Shown one piece after another: positions 1 to 5,950 of a DNA stretch of 8,723 nucleotides. The stretch comes from Burkholderia sp. Its GTDB lineage: Bacteria; Pseudomonadota; Gammaproteobacteria; Burkholderiales; Burkholderiaceae. Location: contig JAQGMD010000045.1 of assembly GCA_028292565.1 (NCBI GenBank), forward strand, positions 1 to 8,723, given 5' to 3'. Under the pieces are notes generated by a model, which saw only the letters and a list, made by a program, of their open reading frames with translations, did no database searches and was not told the DNA's origin. Positions within the stretch are counted from its first letter, which is position 1; every line of letters begins with the position of its first letter. A program made the translations under genes and the position numbers.

Positions 1-36
1 GAGACGCTTACCTATGCGGTCATGGAAGAGGTGTAG
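1..36 (+). CDS. possible C-terminal end of an upstream gene (partial)
   Basis: Reading frame 1 is open from the first base to a TAG stop at 34-36 and encodes ETLTYAVMEEV. This could be the tail of a gene that begins left of the window. Eleven residues are too few to recognise a family, and a short open frame at an edge can arise by chance. The 113 bases that follow, up to the nadE start, would fit an intergenic promoter and leader. Confidence 0.3.
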   Translation, partial: ETLTYAVMEEV

Positions 37-71
37 AGCACTACGAAGCTGCCGATCCGATAAACGGGTTT

Positions 72-77
72 TAATAT
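72..77 (+). promoter_or_regulatory. weak candidate -10 element for nadE
   Basis: TAATAT at 72-77 lies in the only AT-rich patch upstream of nadE and matches 4 of 6 positions of the sigma70 -10 consensus. The -35 position 17 bases upstream (CTGCCG at 49-54) is poor. If used, transcription would begin near 84-86, and the leader would contain the complementary segments at 98-145. This is inference from a weak match. Confidence 0.25.
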
Positions 78-97
78 TTACGCTGATCCACCGAACA

Positions 98-145
98 TGA
101 TCTCCTCCGGAAAGTCTGATTGACAACAGTCAATGCAGGAGATCA
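98..145 (+). promoter_or_regulatory. predicted leader structure hiding the nadE ribosome-binding site
   Basis: TGATCTCCT at 98-106 is a perfect 9-base reverse complement of AGGAGATCA at 137-145, which contains the nadE Shine-Dalgarno (AGGAG, 137-141). Between the arms lies a second perfect hairpin, ATTGAC (119-124) with GTCAAT (129-134) around an AACA loop. In RNA the two helices would stack as an outer stem plus an inner hairpin and occlude the ribosome-binding site, leaving the ATG at 150 just outside. The pairing is directly visible. A regulatory role (translational switch, thermometer, or DNA operator palindrome instead) is inference. It matches no riboswitch class I recognise. Confidence 0.45.
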
Positions 146-149
146 ACCC

Positions 150-986
150 ATGAATCAAACCCAGTCCGAAGAATTACAGCGTTCCATCATTAACGAGCTG
201 CAAGTCGCTCCCACATTCAACGCGAAGCAGGACATGGAGCGACGCGTTTCCTTCCTGTGCAATTACCTGATCGACACGAAGACACGCGCCCTGGTCCTGG
301 GCATCAGCGGCGGCATCGATTCGACTACCGCCGGACGACTTTCGCAACTCGCCGTCGAACGCGCGCGTGCCCAGGGGCATCAGGCGCAATTCATTGCTAT
401 GCGATTGCCTTACGGTGTACAGCGCGATGAAAGCGATGCGCAAAAAGCGCTGCAATTCATCCGGTCCGATCGCGTTCTTGCGGTTGATATCAAGCCGGCG
501 GCCGACTCGATGCTTGAGGCACTCTGCAACGGTGAACACGAATTTGCCAATGCCGGCCAGGAGGACTTCATACTCGGGAACATCAAGGCGCGGCAACGCA
601 TGATTGCGCAATATGCGGTAGCCGGGACGCATGCAGGATTGGTAGTCGGCACCGATCATGCGGCGGAGGCGTTGATGGGTTTTTTCACCAAATTCGGCGA
701 TGGCGCATGCGACGTGACGCCACTGACCGGCTTGAACAAGCGGCGTGTGCGTGCAATCGCGGACGCGTTGGGTGCAGCTAGCGAGTTGGTCTATAAGGTG
801 CCGACGGCCGATCTCGAAAACTTCTCGCCGCTGCGTCCGGATGAAGCAGCGTTCGGGATCAGCTATGACGAGATCGACGACTTCCTTGAGGGGAGGACCG
901 TGAGCGAGCAAGTGTATGAAACGATCTTCCGGTTCTATAACGCTACGCGCCATAAGCGTGCGTTGCCCGTGCACCCAGTGAAATAA
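150..986 (+). CDS. nadE: ammonia-dependent NAD(+) synthetase NadE
   Basis: NadE catalyses the last step of NAD biosynthesis in the cytoplasm: nicotinate adenine dinucleotide is adenylated with ATP and amidated with ammonia to give NAD. The 278-residue product matches the usual length of the single-domain, ammonia-using bacterial form (about 275) and has no N-terminal glutaminase domain. It shows the N-type ATP pyrophosphatase P-loop SGGIDSTT (residues 53-60), NIKARQRM (144-151), [19 protein letters not shown] (167-185) and the signature KVPTADLE (216-223), followed by [22 protein letters not shown]. The ATG at 150 is chosen because AGGAG at 137-141 sits 8 bases upstream. An in-frame TTG at 120 would add ten residues, but it lies inside the predicted leader hairpin and the added residues are not family-like. 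The gene appears to stand alone; the next gene starts 113 bases downstream. Confidence 0.96.
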   Translation: MNQTQSEELQRSIINELQVAPTFNAKQDMERRVSFLCNYLIDTKTRALVLGISGGIDSTTAGRLSQLAVERARAQGHQAQFIAMRLPYGVQRDESDAQKALQFIRSDRVLAVDIKPAADSMLEALCNGEHEFANAGQEDFILGNIKARQRMIAQYAVAGTHAGLVVGTDHAAEALMGFFTKFGDGACDVTPLTGLNKRRVRAIADALGAASELVYKVPTADLENFSPLRPDEAAFGISYDEIDDFLEGRTVSEQVYETIFRFYNATRHKRALPVHPVK

Positions 987-1032
987 TTCCACTTGGAAAC
1001 TTTTAAACACGGCATATCAACCCTGCTGCCCG

Positions 1033-1050
1033 CGGTCATTATTGCGTCAC
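1033..1050 (+). promoter_or_regulatory. candidate Pho box (PhoB operator) of phoX
   Basis: CGGTCAT (1033-1039) and GCGTCAC (1044-1050) form a direct repeat with an 11-base period and a 4-base spacer, the architecture of a PhoB operator whose consensus is two CTGTCAT-like heptamers. The 18 bases agree with the classical E. coli phoA Pho box, as I recall it, at 12 positions, including GTCAT and GTCAC in both half-sites. It lies 50 bases before a PhoX-family phosphatase, the expected kind of target gene. PhoB control is inference from this match and context. Confidence 0.65.
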
Positions 1051-1060
1051 AATCAACAAC

Positions 1061-1066
1061 TAACAT
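1061..1066 (+). promoter_or_regulatory. -10 element paired with the Pho box
   Basis: TAACAT matches 4 of 6 positions of the sigma70 -10 hexamer. It starts 10 bases after the Pho box, the same spacing I recall in the E. coli phoA promoter, where the Pho box replaces a -35 element. Transcription would begin near 1073, giving a leader of about 27 bases before the ATG at 1100. Confidence 0.5.
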
Positions 1067-1099
1067 GCGTCGGGTTTTCAAACCACGGGGCTTACGCAC

Positions 1100-3313
1100 A
1101 TGAACGATCGCACACCTGACGAACTGCTGGCTGATGCCGATGACATCGGCACCAATGTCTCGAACAATCCTACGCTTGAACAGGTGCTCAACGCGCGCCT
1201 CAATCGCCGCTCGATTTTGAAAGGCAGTTTTGGCATAGCCGCGACTGCGTTCTTCGGCGCCGGCCTCAGTGCCTGCGGAGGCTCCCTCGTCGAAGGTCCG
1301 GTGGAACGCAAAACCCTGAAGCTGAACTTCAACGCAGTCGCCAAGAGCCTGGCCGATGCATTGACGGTTCCGGCCGGATATACCGCGACAGTGCTGTTGC
1401 GCCTGGGCGATCCGATCACCGCGGGTGTTGCCGAATACAGGAACGATGGCACCGAAATCGGCGCATCGTTCGAACAGCGCGCCGGCGACCATCACGACGG
1501 CATGCACTACTTCGGTCTCGGCGACAACGGCAGATTCAATCCCGGCGCAAGCGACCGCGGGCTGCTGTGCATGAACCATGAAGCGATTACCGCGTCATAC
1601 CTGCACGCTGCGGGACAGACGACTTCCGGCAGCGGGACCGCCGCGATCCGCCCGGTGCAGGACGAAGTCATCAAGGAAATGAACGCGCACGGCGTGAGCG
1701 TCATCGAGGTCAGCCGCAGCAGCAACCGCTTCACCTACAAGAAGGATTCATCATTCAACCGCCGCATCACCGCGCTGACTGAAATGGATCTTTCCGGCCC
1801 GGCAGCGCGCTCGCCGATGATGATTACCGCCTACTCCCCCGACGGCTCGAAGACGCGGGGAACGGTCAATAACTGCGCCAACGGGCATACGCCATGGGGC
1901 ACCTACCTGACGTGCGAAGAAAACTGGGCCGGCTTCTTCCGCCGCATCGTCGCGACCGATGACCTGAACCGCACTGCGAAGGAGCTGGTTTCATTTGCGC
2001 GTTACGGCATCGCCGGCAACGGAGGAAAATTGTGGGCTACCGCTACGCCGTCCGACGGCAACGACACCCGTTTCGCGCGCTGGAACGCCATGAAGACCGG
2101 CAGTTCCCTTGACGGCCGTGATGATTTCCGCAATGTCGCCAATACCTATGGCTGGGTGGTCGAGATCGATCCCTTCAACCCGACATCGATACCAAAGAAA
2201 CGTACCGGGCTCGGCCGTATGGCGCATGAAGGCGCATGGCCGGGAGCGGTTGTCCCGGGCAGGCCGCTGGTCTGGTACATGGGTTGCGACTCGCGCAATG
2301 AGTACATCTACAAATATGTATCGAACGCGGTATGGGACCCGGCCGACGCCACCAGGGGCTTGGTCGCCGGCGACAAGTATCTCGATGACGGCAAGCTGTA
2401 TGTCGCGAAATTCAATGCGGACGGCAGCGGCGAATGGATCGAGCTGAAGTTCGGCAGCAACAACATCACGACATCGAATGCGACGTACGCATTCAGCGAC
2501 CAGGCCGACGTGCTGATCAATACCCGCCTCGCCGCCGATGCGGCCGGCGGCACGAAAATGGACCGTCCGGAGTGGGGCGCGGTCAATCCGCTCAACGGCG
2601 AGGTCTACATGACGCTCACCAACTCGTCGACCCGCACGCTGGCCTCCACCGATGCCGCCAACCCGCGTTTCTATAACGATCCGAAAGGTCCATCGGCAAC
2701 TGCGCAAAACGGCAATCCGAACGGGCACATCATTCGCTGGGCGGAAAACGGCAGCAATGTGGCGGCGACCGGCTTCAGGTGGGATGTATTCCTGTTCGGC
2801 GCGCGTTCCACTGCGGACGCGAACAACATCAACGTCTCGAACCTCACGGCAGCCAACGACTTCTCCAGTCCCGACGGCTTGTGGTTCGCGCGCAATGGCC
2901 TGCTGTGGATCCAGACCGATGATGGCGCCTTTACCGACGTCACCAATTGCATGATGCTTGCGGCTGTCCCGGGGAAAGTAGGCGACGGCAGCAGGAAAAC
3001 CATCAGGAACGTCGACGGCACTAACACCAGATCGGTCGACACCCACGTCGGCGTTGCACCCGGGGACACCAACCTGCGCCGCTTCCTGGTGGGCCCGAAG
3101 GAATGTGAAATCACAGGCATCACCGAAACGCCGGATGGCAGGGCGTTGTTCGTCAACATCCAGCATCCGGGTGAGGATGCCGTGCCGACCTATTCCGACC
3201 CGACCACTTTCGGCAGCCACTGGCCGGACGGCGGCAGCGCACGTCCACGCTCGGCTACGGTCGTCATCACCAAGGACGATGGCGGCGAAGTCGGCGGCGG
3301 CCTGGCCAACTGA
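1100..3313 (+). CDS. phoX: PhoX-family (DUF839) phosphatase, Tat-exported lipoprotein
   Basis: PhoX enzymes are calcium- and iron-dependent phosphomonoesterases that release phosphate outside the cytoplasm under phosphate limitation. The 737-residue product carries a twin-arginine signal NRRSILKG (R36-R37), a hydrophobic stretch 43-58, and a lipobox LSAC ending at C59, so it is predicted to be folded before export and then lipid-anchored. A long N-terminal extension precedes the signal, as is common in this family. Family motifs follow in order: GLLCMNHEA (154-162), NNCANGHTPWGTYLTCEEN (257-275), RMAHEGA (373-379), DRPEWGAVNP (488-497), SSPDGLW (589-595), GPKECEITG (665-673) and NIQHPGE (686-692). 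The ATG at 1100 has only a weak purine-rich site (ACGGGG, 1085-1090). A Pho box lies upstream and a bidirectional terminator downstream. The enzymatic assignment rests on family membership; substrates could include other phosphoesters. Confidence 0.9.
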   Translation: MNDRTPDELLADADDIGTNVSNNPTLEQVLNARLNRRSILKGSFGIAATAFFGAGLSACGGSLVEGPVERKTLKLNFNAVAKSLADALTVPAGYTATVLLRLGDPITAGVAEYRNDGTEIGASFEQRAGDHHDGMHYFGLGDNGRFNPGASDRGLLCMNHEAITASYLHAAGQTTSGSGTAAIRPVQDEVIKEMNAHGVSVIEVSRSSNRFTYKKDSSFNRRITALTEMDLSGPAARSPMMITAYSPDGSKTRGTVNNCANGHTPWGTYLTCEENWAGFFRRIVATDDLNRTAKELVSFARYGIAGNGGKLWATATPSDGNDTRFARWNAMKTGSSLDGRDDFRNVANTYGWVVEIDPFNPTSIPKKRTGLGRMAHEGAWPGAVVPGRPLVWYMGCDSRNEYIYKYVSNAVWDPADATRGLVAGDKYLDDGKLYVAKFNADGSGEWIELKFGSNNITTSNATYAFSDQADVLINTRLAADAAGGTKMDRPEWGAVNPLNGEVYMTLTNSSTRTLASTDAANPRFYNDPKGPSATAQNGNPNGHIIRWAENGSNVAATGFRWDVFLFGARSTADANNINVSNLTAANDFSSPDGLWFARNGLLWIQTDDGAFTDVTNCMMLAAVPGKVGDGSRKTIRNVDGTNTRSVDTHVGVAPGDTNLRRFLVGPKECEITGITETPDGRALFVNIQHPGEDAVPTYSDPTTFGSHWPDGGSARPRSATVVITKDDGGEVGGGLAN

Positions 3314-3323
3314 GCTTTTAGTA

Positions 3324-3496
3324 AGGCACCGCGCAGGAATAAGTTGGTCAATTTTGCTGGCCGTAGCGGGCGCGTTGCTGCGTTGCTCGTCGTCGCCATA
3401 GCTCGCTATGACTCCTCCTCACGCCCCTCGGCGGGCCCCTTGCACCGCATCCCGCGACGGCCGCCACATTGCCCAACTTATCCCTGCGCGGCGCCT
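3324..3496. repeat. 173-bp imperfect palindromic intergenic element
   Basis: The outer 28 bases (3324-3351) pair with 3469-3496 at 25 of 28 positions; the arms contain CACCGCGCAGGAATAAGTTGG on the left and its near reverse complement on the right. Weaker complementarity continues inward (GGCCGTAGCGGG against CCCGCGACGGCC), and near the centre is a perfect short palindrome, CATAGC-TC-GCTATG. There is no open frame of note inside. It lies between convergent genes, a usual place for REP/BIME-like or MITE-like repeats. Whether it is multi-copy cannot be judged from one window. It could also act as a cruciform or RNA structure at the phoX 3' end. Confidence 0.75.
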
Positions 3497-3542
3497 AAGT
3501 GAGTGACAGAATGCTGAAGGATCAATCTGCAGCAGCATCACG

Positions 3543-3574
3543 AAAAAAAACCCGCTTCGGCGGGTTTTTGTTTT
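3543..3574. terminator. bidirectional rho-independent terminator
   Basis: The stem CCCGC (3551-3555) and GCGGG (3560-3564) surrounds a stable TTCG tetraloop. It is flanked by A8 on the left and TTTTTGTTTT on the right, so A-U pairs extend the stem and a U tract follows on either strand. On the plus strand it would end phoX transcription after the palindromic element; on the minus strand it lies 16 bases beyond the LysR gene stop. Confidence 0.93.
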
Positions 3575-3589
3575 ATGGCTCCGATTGTC

Positions 3590-4549
3590 CTAGGCGCGCA
3601 AACGCACCTTCGGAAACTTCGCGTGAGTGATGTCGCTGAATTGCGAACGCAGCCATTTATGCGCAGGACTGCGCGTATCGCGCTCATGCCACAGCATATC
3701 CACATGCACGCTCGGCAGCGGGAACGGCAATTCCTTGGTAATCAGCGCATCGGTGATACCGGTCGACGCCACCAGGTGCCGCGGCAAGACGGTGATCAGG
3801 TTGGAACTCGCCACCACGCGCCCCGCGGTGAAAAACTGATTCACCGTCAGCAGGATGCGGCGCTCGCGCCCGATTTGCGCCAGCGCCTCATCGACCAGCG
3901 CGTGCGCGCGGCCTGAAAAGCTGACCAGCAAGTGATTTGCCGCGCAATAGTCGTCAAGTGTGAGTTCCTGGTTCGCCAGTGGATGCTCCTTTCGCATCAC
4001 GCACACATACTGGCCGGAATACAGTTGCTCATGCCGGATCGGCGACACGCTCGCCTGCCCGCCCGCCAGTTGCGACACCACACCCGGGAAGAAGCCGACC
4101 GCCAGGTCGATATCGCCACGCAGCAGCATCGGCCGCGGCTCACGCGTAGTGAGCGGCACCATGCGGATCCGGATGCCCGGCGCATCGCTTTCAATGGACC
4201 GCACCAGCGACGGCAGCCACAGCGCCGCCGTGGCGTCCGCCATAGCGATGCGAAACACGTTTTGCGCATCCGACAAATCGAAGGTGCTGTCCGGGGCGAC
4301 CGCTTCTTCCAGCTCGGCGAGCGCGCGCCGCACCGAAGGCCACAGCGTTTCCGCGCGCGGCGTCGGCTTCACTCCATGTGCGGTGCGAATCAGCAGTTCA
4401 TCGTTAAGTGCCTCGCGCAGGCGCTTCAGGGCATTCGACACCGCCGGCTGGGTCATCGCCAGGCGGCCTGCCGCACGGGTCAGGTTTTGTTCTGTCATGA
4501 CAGCGTCGAAAACGCGCAACAGATTCAGATCCAGTGTCAGAAAGTTCAT
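3590..4549 (-). CDS. LysR-family transcriptional regulator
   Basis: The 319-residue product has the standard LysR-type layout: an N-terminal winged helix-turn-helix (about residues 6-65, with NLTRAAGRLAMTQPAVSNALKRLRE as helix-turn-helix and recognition helix), a linker helix (about 66-90), and a type 2 periplasmic-binding-protein-like effector domain to the C-terminus. The N-terminal style (DLNLLRVFDAVMTEQNLTRAA) and FSGRAHALVDEAL in the second domain resemble the NahR/DntR/NodD branch, whose members sense small, often aromatic, inducers; the actual effector is unknown. The start ATG (4547-4549) has no clear Shine-Dalgarno. The gene is divergent from a small membrane-protein pair at 4702, the usual arrangement for a LysR regulator and its target, with a shared 152-bp spacer holding a candidate operator. 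Confidence 0.94.
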   Translation of the reverse strand: MNFLTLDLNLLRVFDAVMTEQNLTRAAGRLAMTQPAVSNALKRLREALNDELLIRTAHGVKPTPRAETLWPSVRRALAELEEAVAPDSTFDLSDAQNVFRIAMADATAALWLPSLVRSIESDAPGIRIRMVPLTTREPRPMLLRGDIDLAVGFFPGVVSQLAGGQASVSPIRHEQLYSGQYVCVMRKEHPLANQELTLDDYCAANHLLVSFSGRAHALVDEALAQIGRERRILLTVNQFFTAGRVVASSNLITVLPRHLVASTGITDALITKELPFPLPSVHVDMLWHERDTRSPAHKWLRSQFSDITHAKFPKVRLRA

Positions 4550-4580
4550 TTGTTATTGGGACCCAGTGTTTACGCGGGTC

Positions 4581-4612
4581 ATCAGTTGATATTCATAAAT
4601 AGTATAGCTGAT
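4581..4612. promoter_or_regulatory. candidate LysR operator in the divergent spacer
   Basis: ATCAGTT (4581-4587) and AGCTGAT (4606-4612) form a partial dyad (6 of 7 positions) around an AT-rich core centred near 4597. Relative to a predicted start near 4663 for the rightward promoter, the centre is at about -66, where LysR regulators classically place their recognition site. On the minus strand TATACT (4606-4601) inside the dyad could be the -10 element of the regulator's own gene, which would allow autorepression. The dyad is visible; the role is inference, and no clean T-N11-A box stands out. Confidence 0.35.
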
Positions 4613-4626
4613 ATGCAGAACAGAAA

Positions 4627-4656
4627 TTGGATTAATAACTGAGTGGTTCATATACT
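4627..4656 (+). promoter_or_regulatory. candidate sigma70 promoter for the membrane-protein pair
   Basis: TTGGAT (4627-4632) and TATACT (4651-4656) are separated by 18 bases. The -10 matches 5 of 6 consensus positions and the -35 matches 3 of 6, a weak -35 consistent with an activator-dependent promoter. Transcription would begin near 4663, about 39 bases before the ATG at 4702. Confidence 0.45.
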
Positions 4657-4701
4657 GCAACGCAACAAACAGATACTACGAATAGTTAAAAGGAATCCAC
4701 C

Positions 4702-5016
4702 ATGTCTTTATTATCCCTTGCTCTCCCCCTCGCGCTCGTTCCCGGCGAAGCATTGGCCAGTACCGCCGTCGGCGTTGCACGTCCTTTGATCGGCCTTGGT
4801 GTCGTAGCCGCCCTGATAGTGGTATTCAAGCCCTTGCTGGTCGGCCTGTTGCGCGCTGCGCTGCTGGTGATCAGCCCGCGCAAGTCGCTTGAACAGCGTA
4901 ATGCGCGTCGCATGGTGAAAAGTGCGCTGATGCTTCACCGCATGGCGCGCGAAATGGAAAACACGTCACCTGGCCAGGCTGCGGAGCTGCGCTGGCTCGC
5001 ATCGCGCGGCAACTAA
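4702..5016 (+). CDS. small membrane protein of unknown function
   Basis: I do not recognise a named family for this 104-residue protein. Residues 1-20 are hydrophobic and end in GEALAS, which could be a signal peptide cleavage site or a first membrane segment. Residues about 29-58 form a long hydrophobic stretch (one or two membrane passes), followed by a basic, probably cytoplasmic tail with SPRKSLEQRNARRMVKSALMLHRMAREME, likely helical and amphipathic. The ATG at 4702 is supported by AAAAGGA at 4688-4694, 7 bases upstream. The next gene starts 10 bases after its stop, suggesting one transcript and possible translational coupling. Divergence from the LysR gene suggests LysR control. An exported or transmembrane role is inferred from hydrophobicity only. 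Confidence 0.8.
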   Translation: MSLLSLALPLALVPGEALASTAVGVARPLIGLGVVAALIVVFKPLLVGLLRAALLVISPRKSLEQRNARRMVKSALMLHRMAREMENTSPGQAAELRWLASRGN

Positions 5017-5026
5017 GAAGCTGGTC

Positions 5027-5335
5027 GTGAGCGCTACATCATCCGTACGAGGTACGCGGAGCGCGCTGGCTGACGCGGCGCAATTCTTGCGCCGCTCGCA
5101 AAGCCTTGCTTCGATGCTGCCGCCACTGCTGCAAGCAGGTGTGATCACCCTGGTGATGACCGCTGTGATGCGGCTGATGTGGGTCGGCTTTGACCGCCAT
5201 TTTTTTGGCGTCTGGATGGAAACCTGGCTGACCGCATGGCCGATCGCTTTTCCGATCGCCTACCTGCTTGGTCCAACCATGGTGAAGGTCGCCGGCCTTC
5301 TTGCGGCGTCGGCTGCAGGAACACATCAGACTTGA
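5027..5335 (+). CDS. DUF2798-type two-helix membrane protein
   Basis: The 102-residue product has two predicted membrane helices, about residues 32-53 and 63-93. Its core WVGFDRHFFGVWMETWLTAWPIAFP, followed by LLGPTMVKVAG, resembles the DUF2798 family, small inner-membrane proteins of unknown function built around a conserved W-x-x-A-W-x-x-A/F-P segment. A GTG at 5027 is taken as the start, with AAGAAG at 5015-5020 a moderate ribosome-binding site; an ATG at 5114 (residue 30) would still keep both helices. It is the second gene of the pair beginning at 4702 and ends 4 bp from the stop of the convergent gene on the other strand. Confidence 0.78.
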   Translation: MSATSSVRGTRSALADAAQFLRRSQSLASMLPPLLQAGVITLVMTAVMRLMWVGFDRHFFGVWMETWLTAWPIAFPIAYLLGPTMVKVAGLLAASAAGTHQT

Positions 5336-5339
5336 AGGT

Positions 5340-5768
5340 TCACAGTCCCTGCATCAGCATGTGCGCATTCACGACGCGAACTTCACCACGCACAAGGATG
5401 CCGTTTTCCATGAACCAGCGCTGTGCGACAAATGGTGCGAACCCCGTCTCAAGGCGTATGGCAAACTGAAAAATCGCGTCCCACTCCGCATCGCGTGGCA
5501 TGACCCATACTACCTGGCGTCCGGCGTCCGCCTGCATGCCCGCATGGCGAAGGTTGCCGCGTACGCGCTCTGCCCGTTGTTCGCGGTCTTCCGCATACAC
5601 ACCGTGCTCGTCCGGTACAGGCAAGACGACAGGAACTCTTCTCTGGACCAGCGATGTGGCGCCCGTCTTGAACTTCGCCCATGGTCCGATCAGGGCCTGA
5701 CGCACAAACTGCAATTCATTCGCCGCCAGTGGCGCATCGAGGTAATAACAGGACAGGGCTCGGGCCAT
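5340..5768 (-). CDS. hypothetical protein, about 142 residues
   Basis: I do not recognise this protein. It is soluble in appearance, with no signal peptide or membrane helix, and has a balanced charged composition. Visible segments are RRVPVVLPVPDEHGVY (43-58), a strongly charged helix EDREQRAERVRGNLRHAG (60-77), and QVVWVMPRDAEWDAIFQFAIRLETG (85-109). The start is uncertain. AAAGGAG (5789-5783) lies 15 bases before the ATG at 5768, longer than usual. An in-frame TTG at 5816 would add 16 residues but has no ribosome-binding site. Its stop lies 4 bp from the stop of the convergent DUF2798 gene, with no terminator visible between them. A real gene is supported by the SD-like site and protein-like composition, not by a family match. 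Confidence 0.6.
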   Translation of the reverse strand: MARALSCYYLDAPLAANELQFVRQALIGPWAKFKTGATSLVQRRVPVVLPVPDEHGVYAEDREQRAERVRGNLRHAGMQADAGRQVVWVMPRDAEWDAIFQFAIRLETGFAPFVAQRWFMENGILVRGEVRVVNAHMLMQGL

Positions 5769-5912
5769 GATGTGGGATGCGCGCTCCTTTAATTCACGAT
5801 GCGGAGCATTACGCAAGAGTTGTCGCTGCCACCATCATACGCGTCTGCATCATCGACCAGCATCATGTTTTCCGGGGTTAATTGCATCGGTCTTCGGCGA
5901 TAACAAGCGTCC

Positions 5913-5927
5913 CCACCAATGTGGTGG
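5913..5927. other. short perfect hairpin downstream of the oxidoreductase gene
   Basis: CCACCA (5913-5918) and TGGTGG (5922-5927) form a 6-bp stem around ATG. It lies 23 bases beyond the stop of the minus-strand oxidoreductase gene. There is no run of U on the minus strand after it, so it is not a classical intrinsic terminator. Otherwise the spacer 5769-5950 shows nothing I can assign. Confidence 0.3.
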
Positions 5928-5950
5928 AGTTCGCTCCTGACTACCTAGCG

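Noticed and set aside
80..110. GGAGGAGATCATG on the minus strand resembling a ribosome-binding site plus start codon
   Set aside because: The frame closes after six codons, and the spacing between the site and the ATG is too short.
120..125. perfect TTGACA that looks like a -35 element
   Set aside because: No -10-like hexamer occurs 16-18 bases downstream; that region is the nadE ribosome-binding site and start. The hexamer is explained by the hairpin.
120..149. in-frame TTG start that would extend NadE by ten residues
   Set aside because: It lies within the predicted leader hairpin, lacks a ribosome-binding site, and the ATG at 150 has a good AGGAG at the right distance.
987..1004. TTCC-ACTT-GGAA followed by ACTTTT after the nadE stop, as a possible terminator
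   Set aside because: The stem is only 4 AT/GC pairs and the U tract is short, too weak to call.
174..1010. long minus-strand open frame antisense to nadE
   Set aside because: It is a shadow of a well-supported gene; GC-rich DNA gives long antisense frames, and the product shows no family motif.
1991..3220. 409-residue minus-strand frame opposite phoX
   Set aside because: The plus strand has an unbroken PhoX family protein with conserved motifs throughout; the antisense product is Arg/Val-rich with no recognisable motif.
3932..4642. plus-strand open frames opposite the LysR gene
   Set aside because: They are His/Arg-rich shadow frames; the minus strand encodes a complete LysR regulator.
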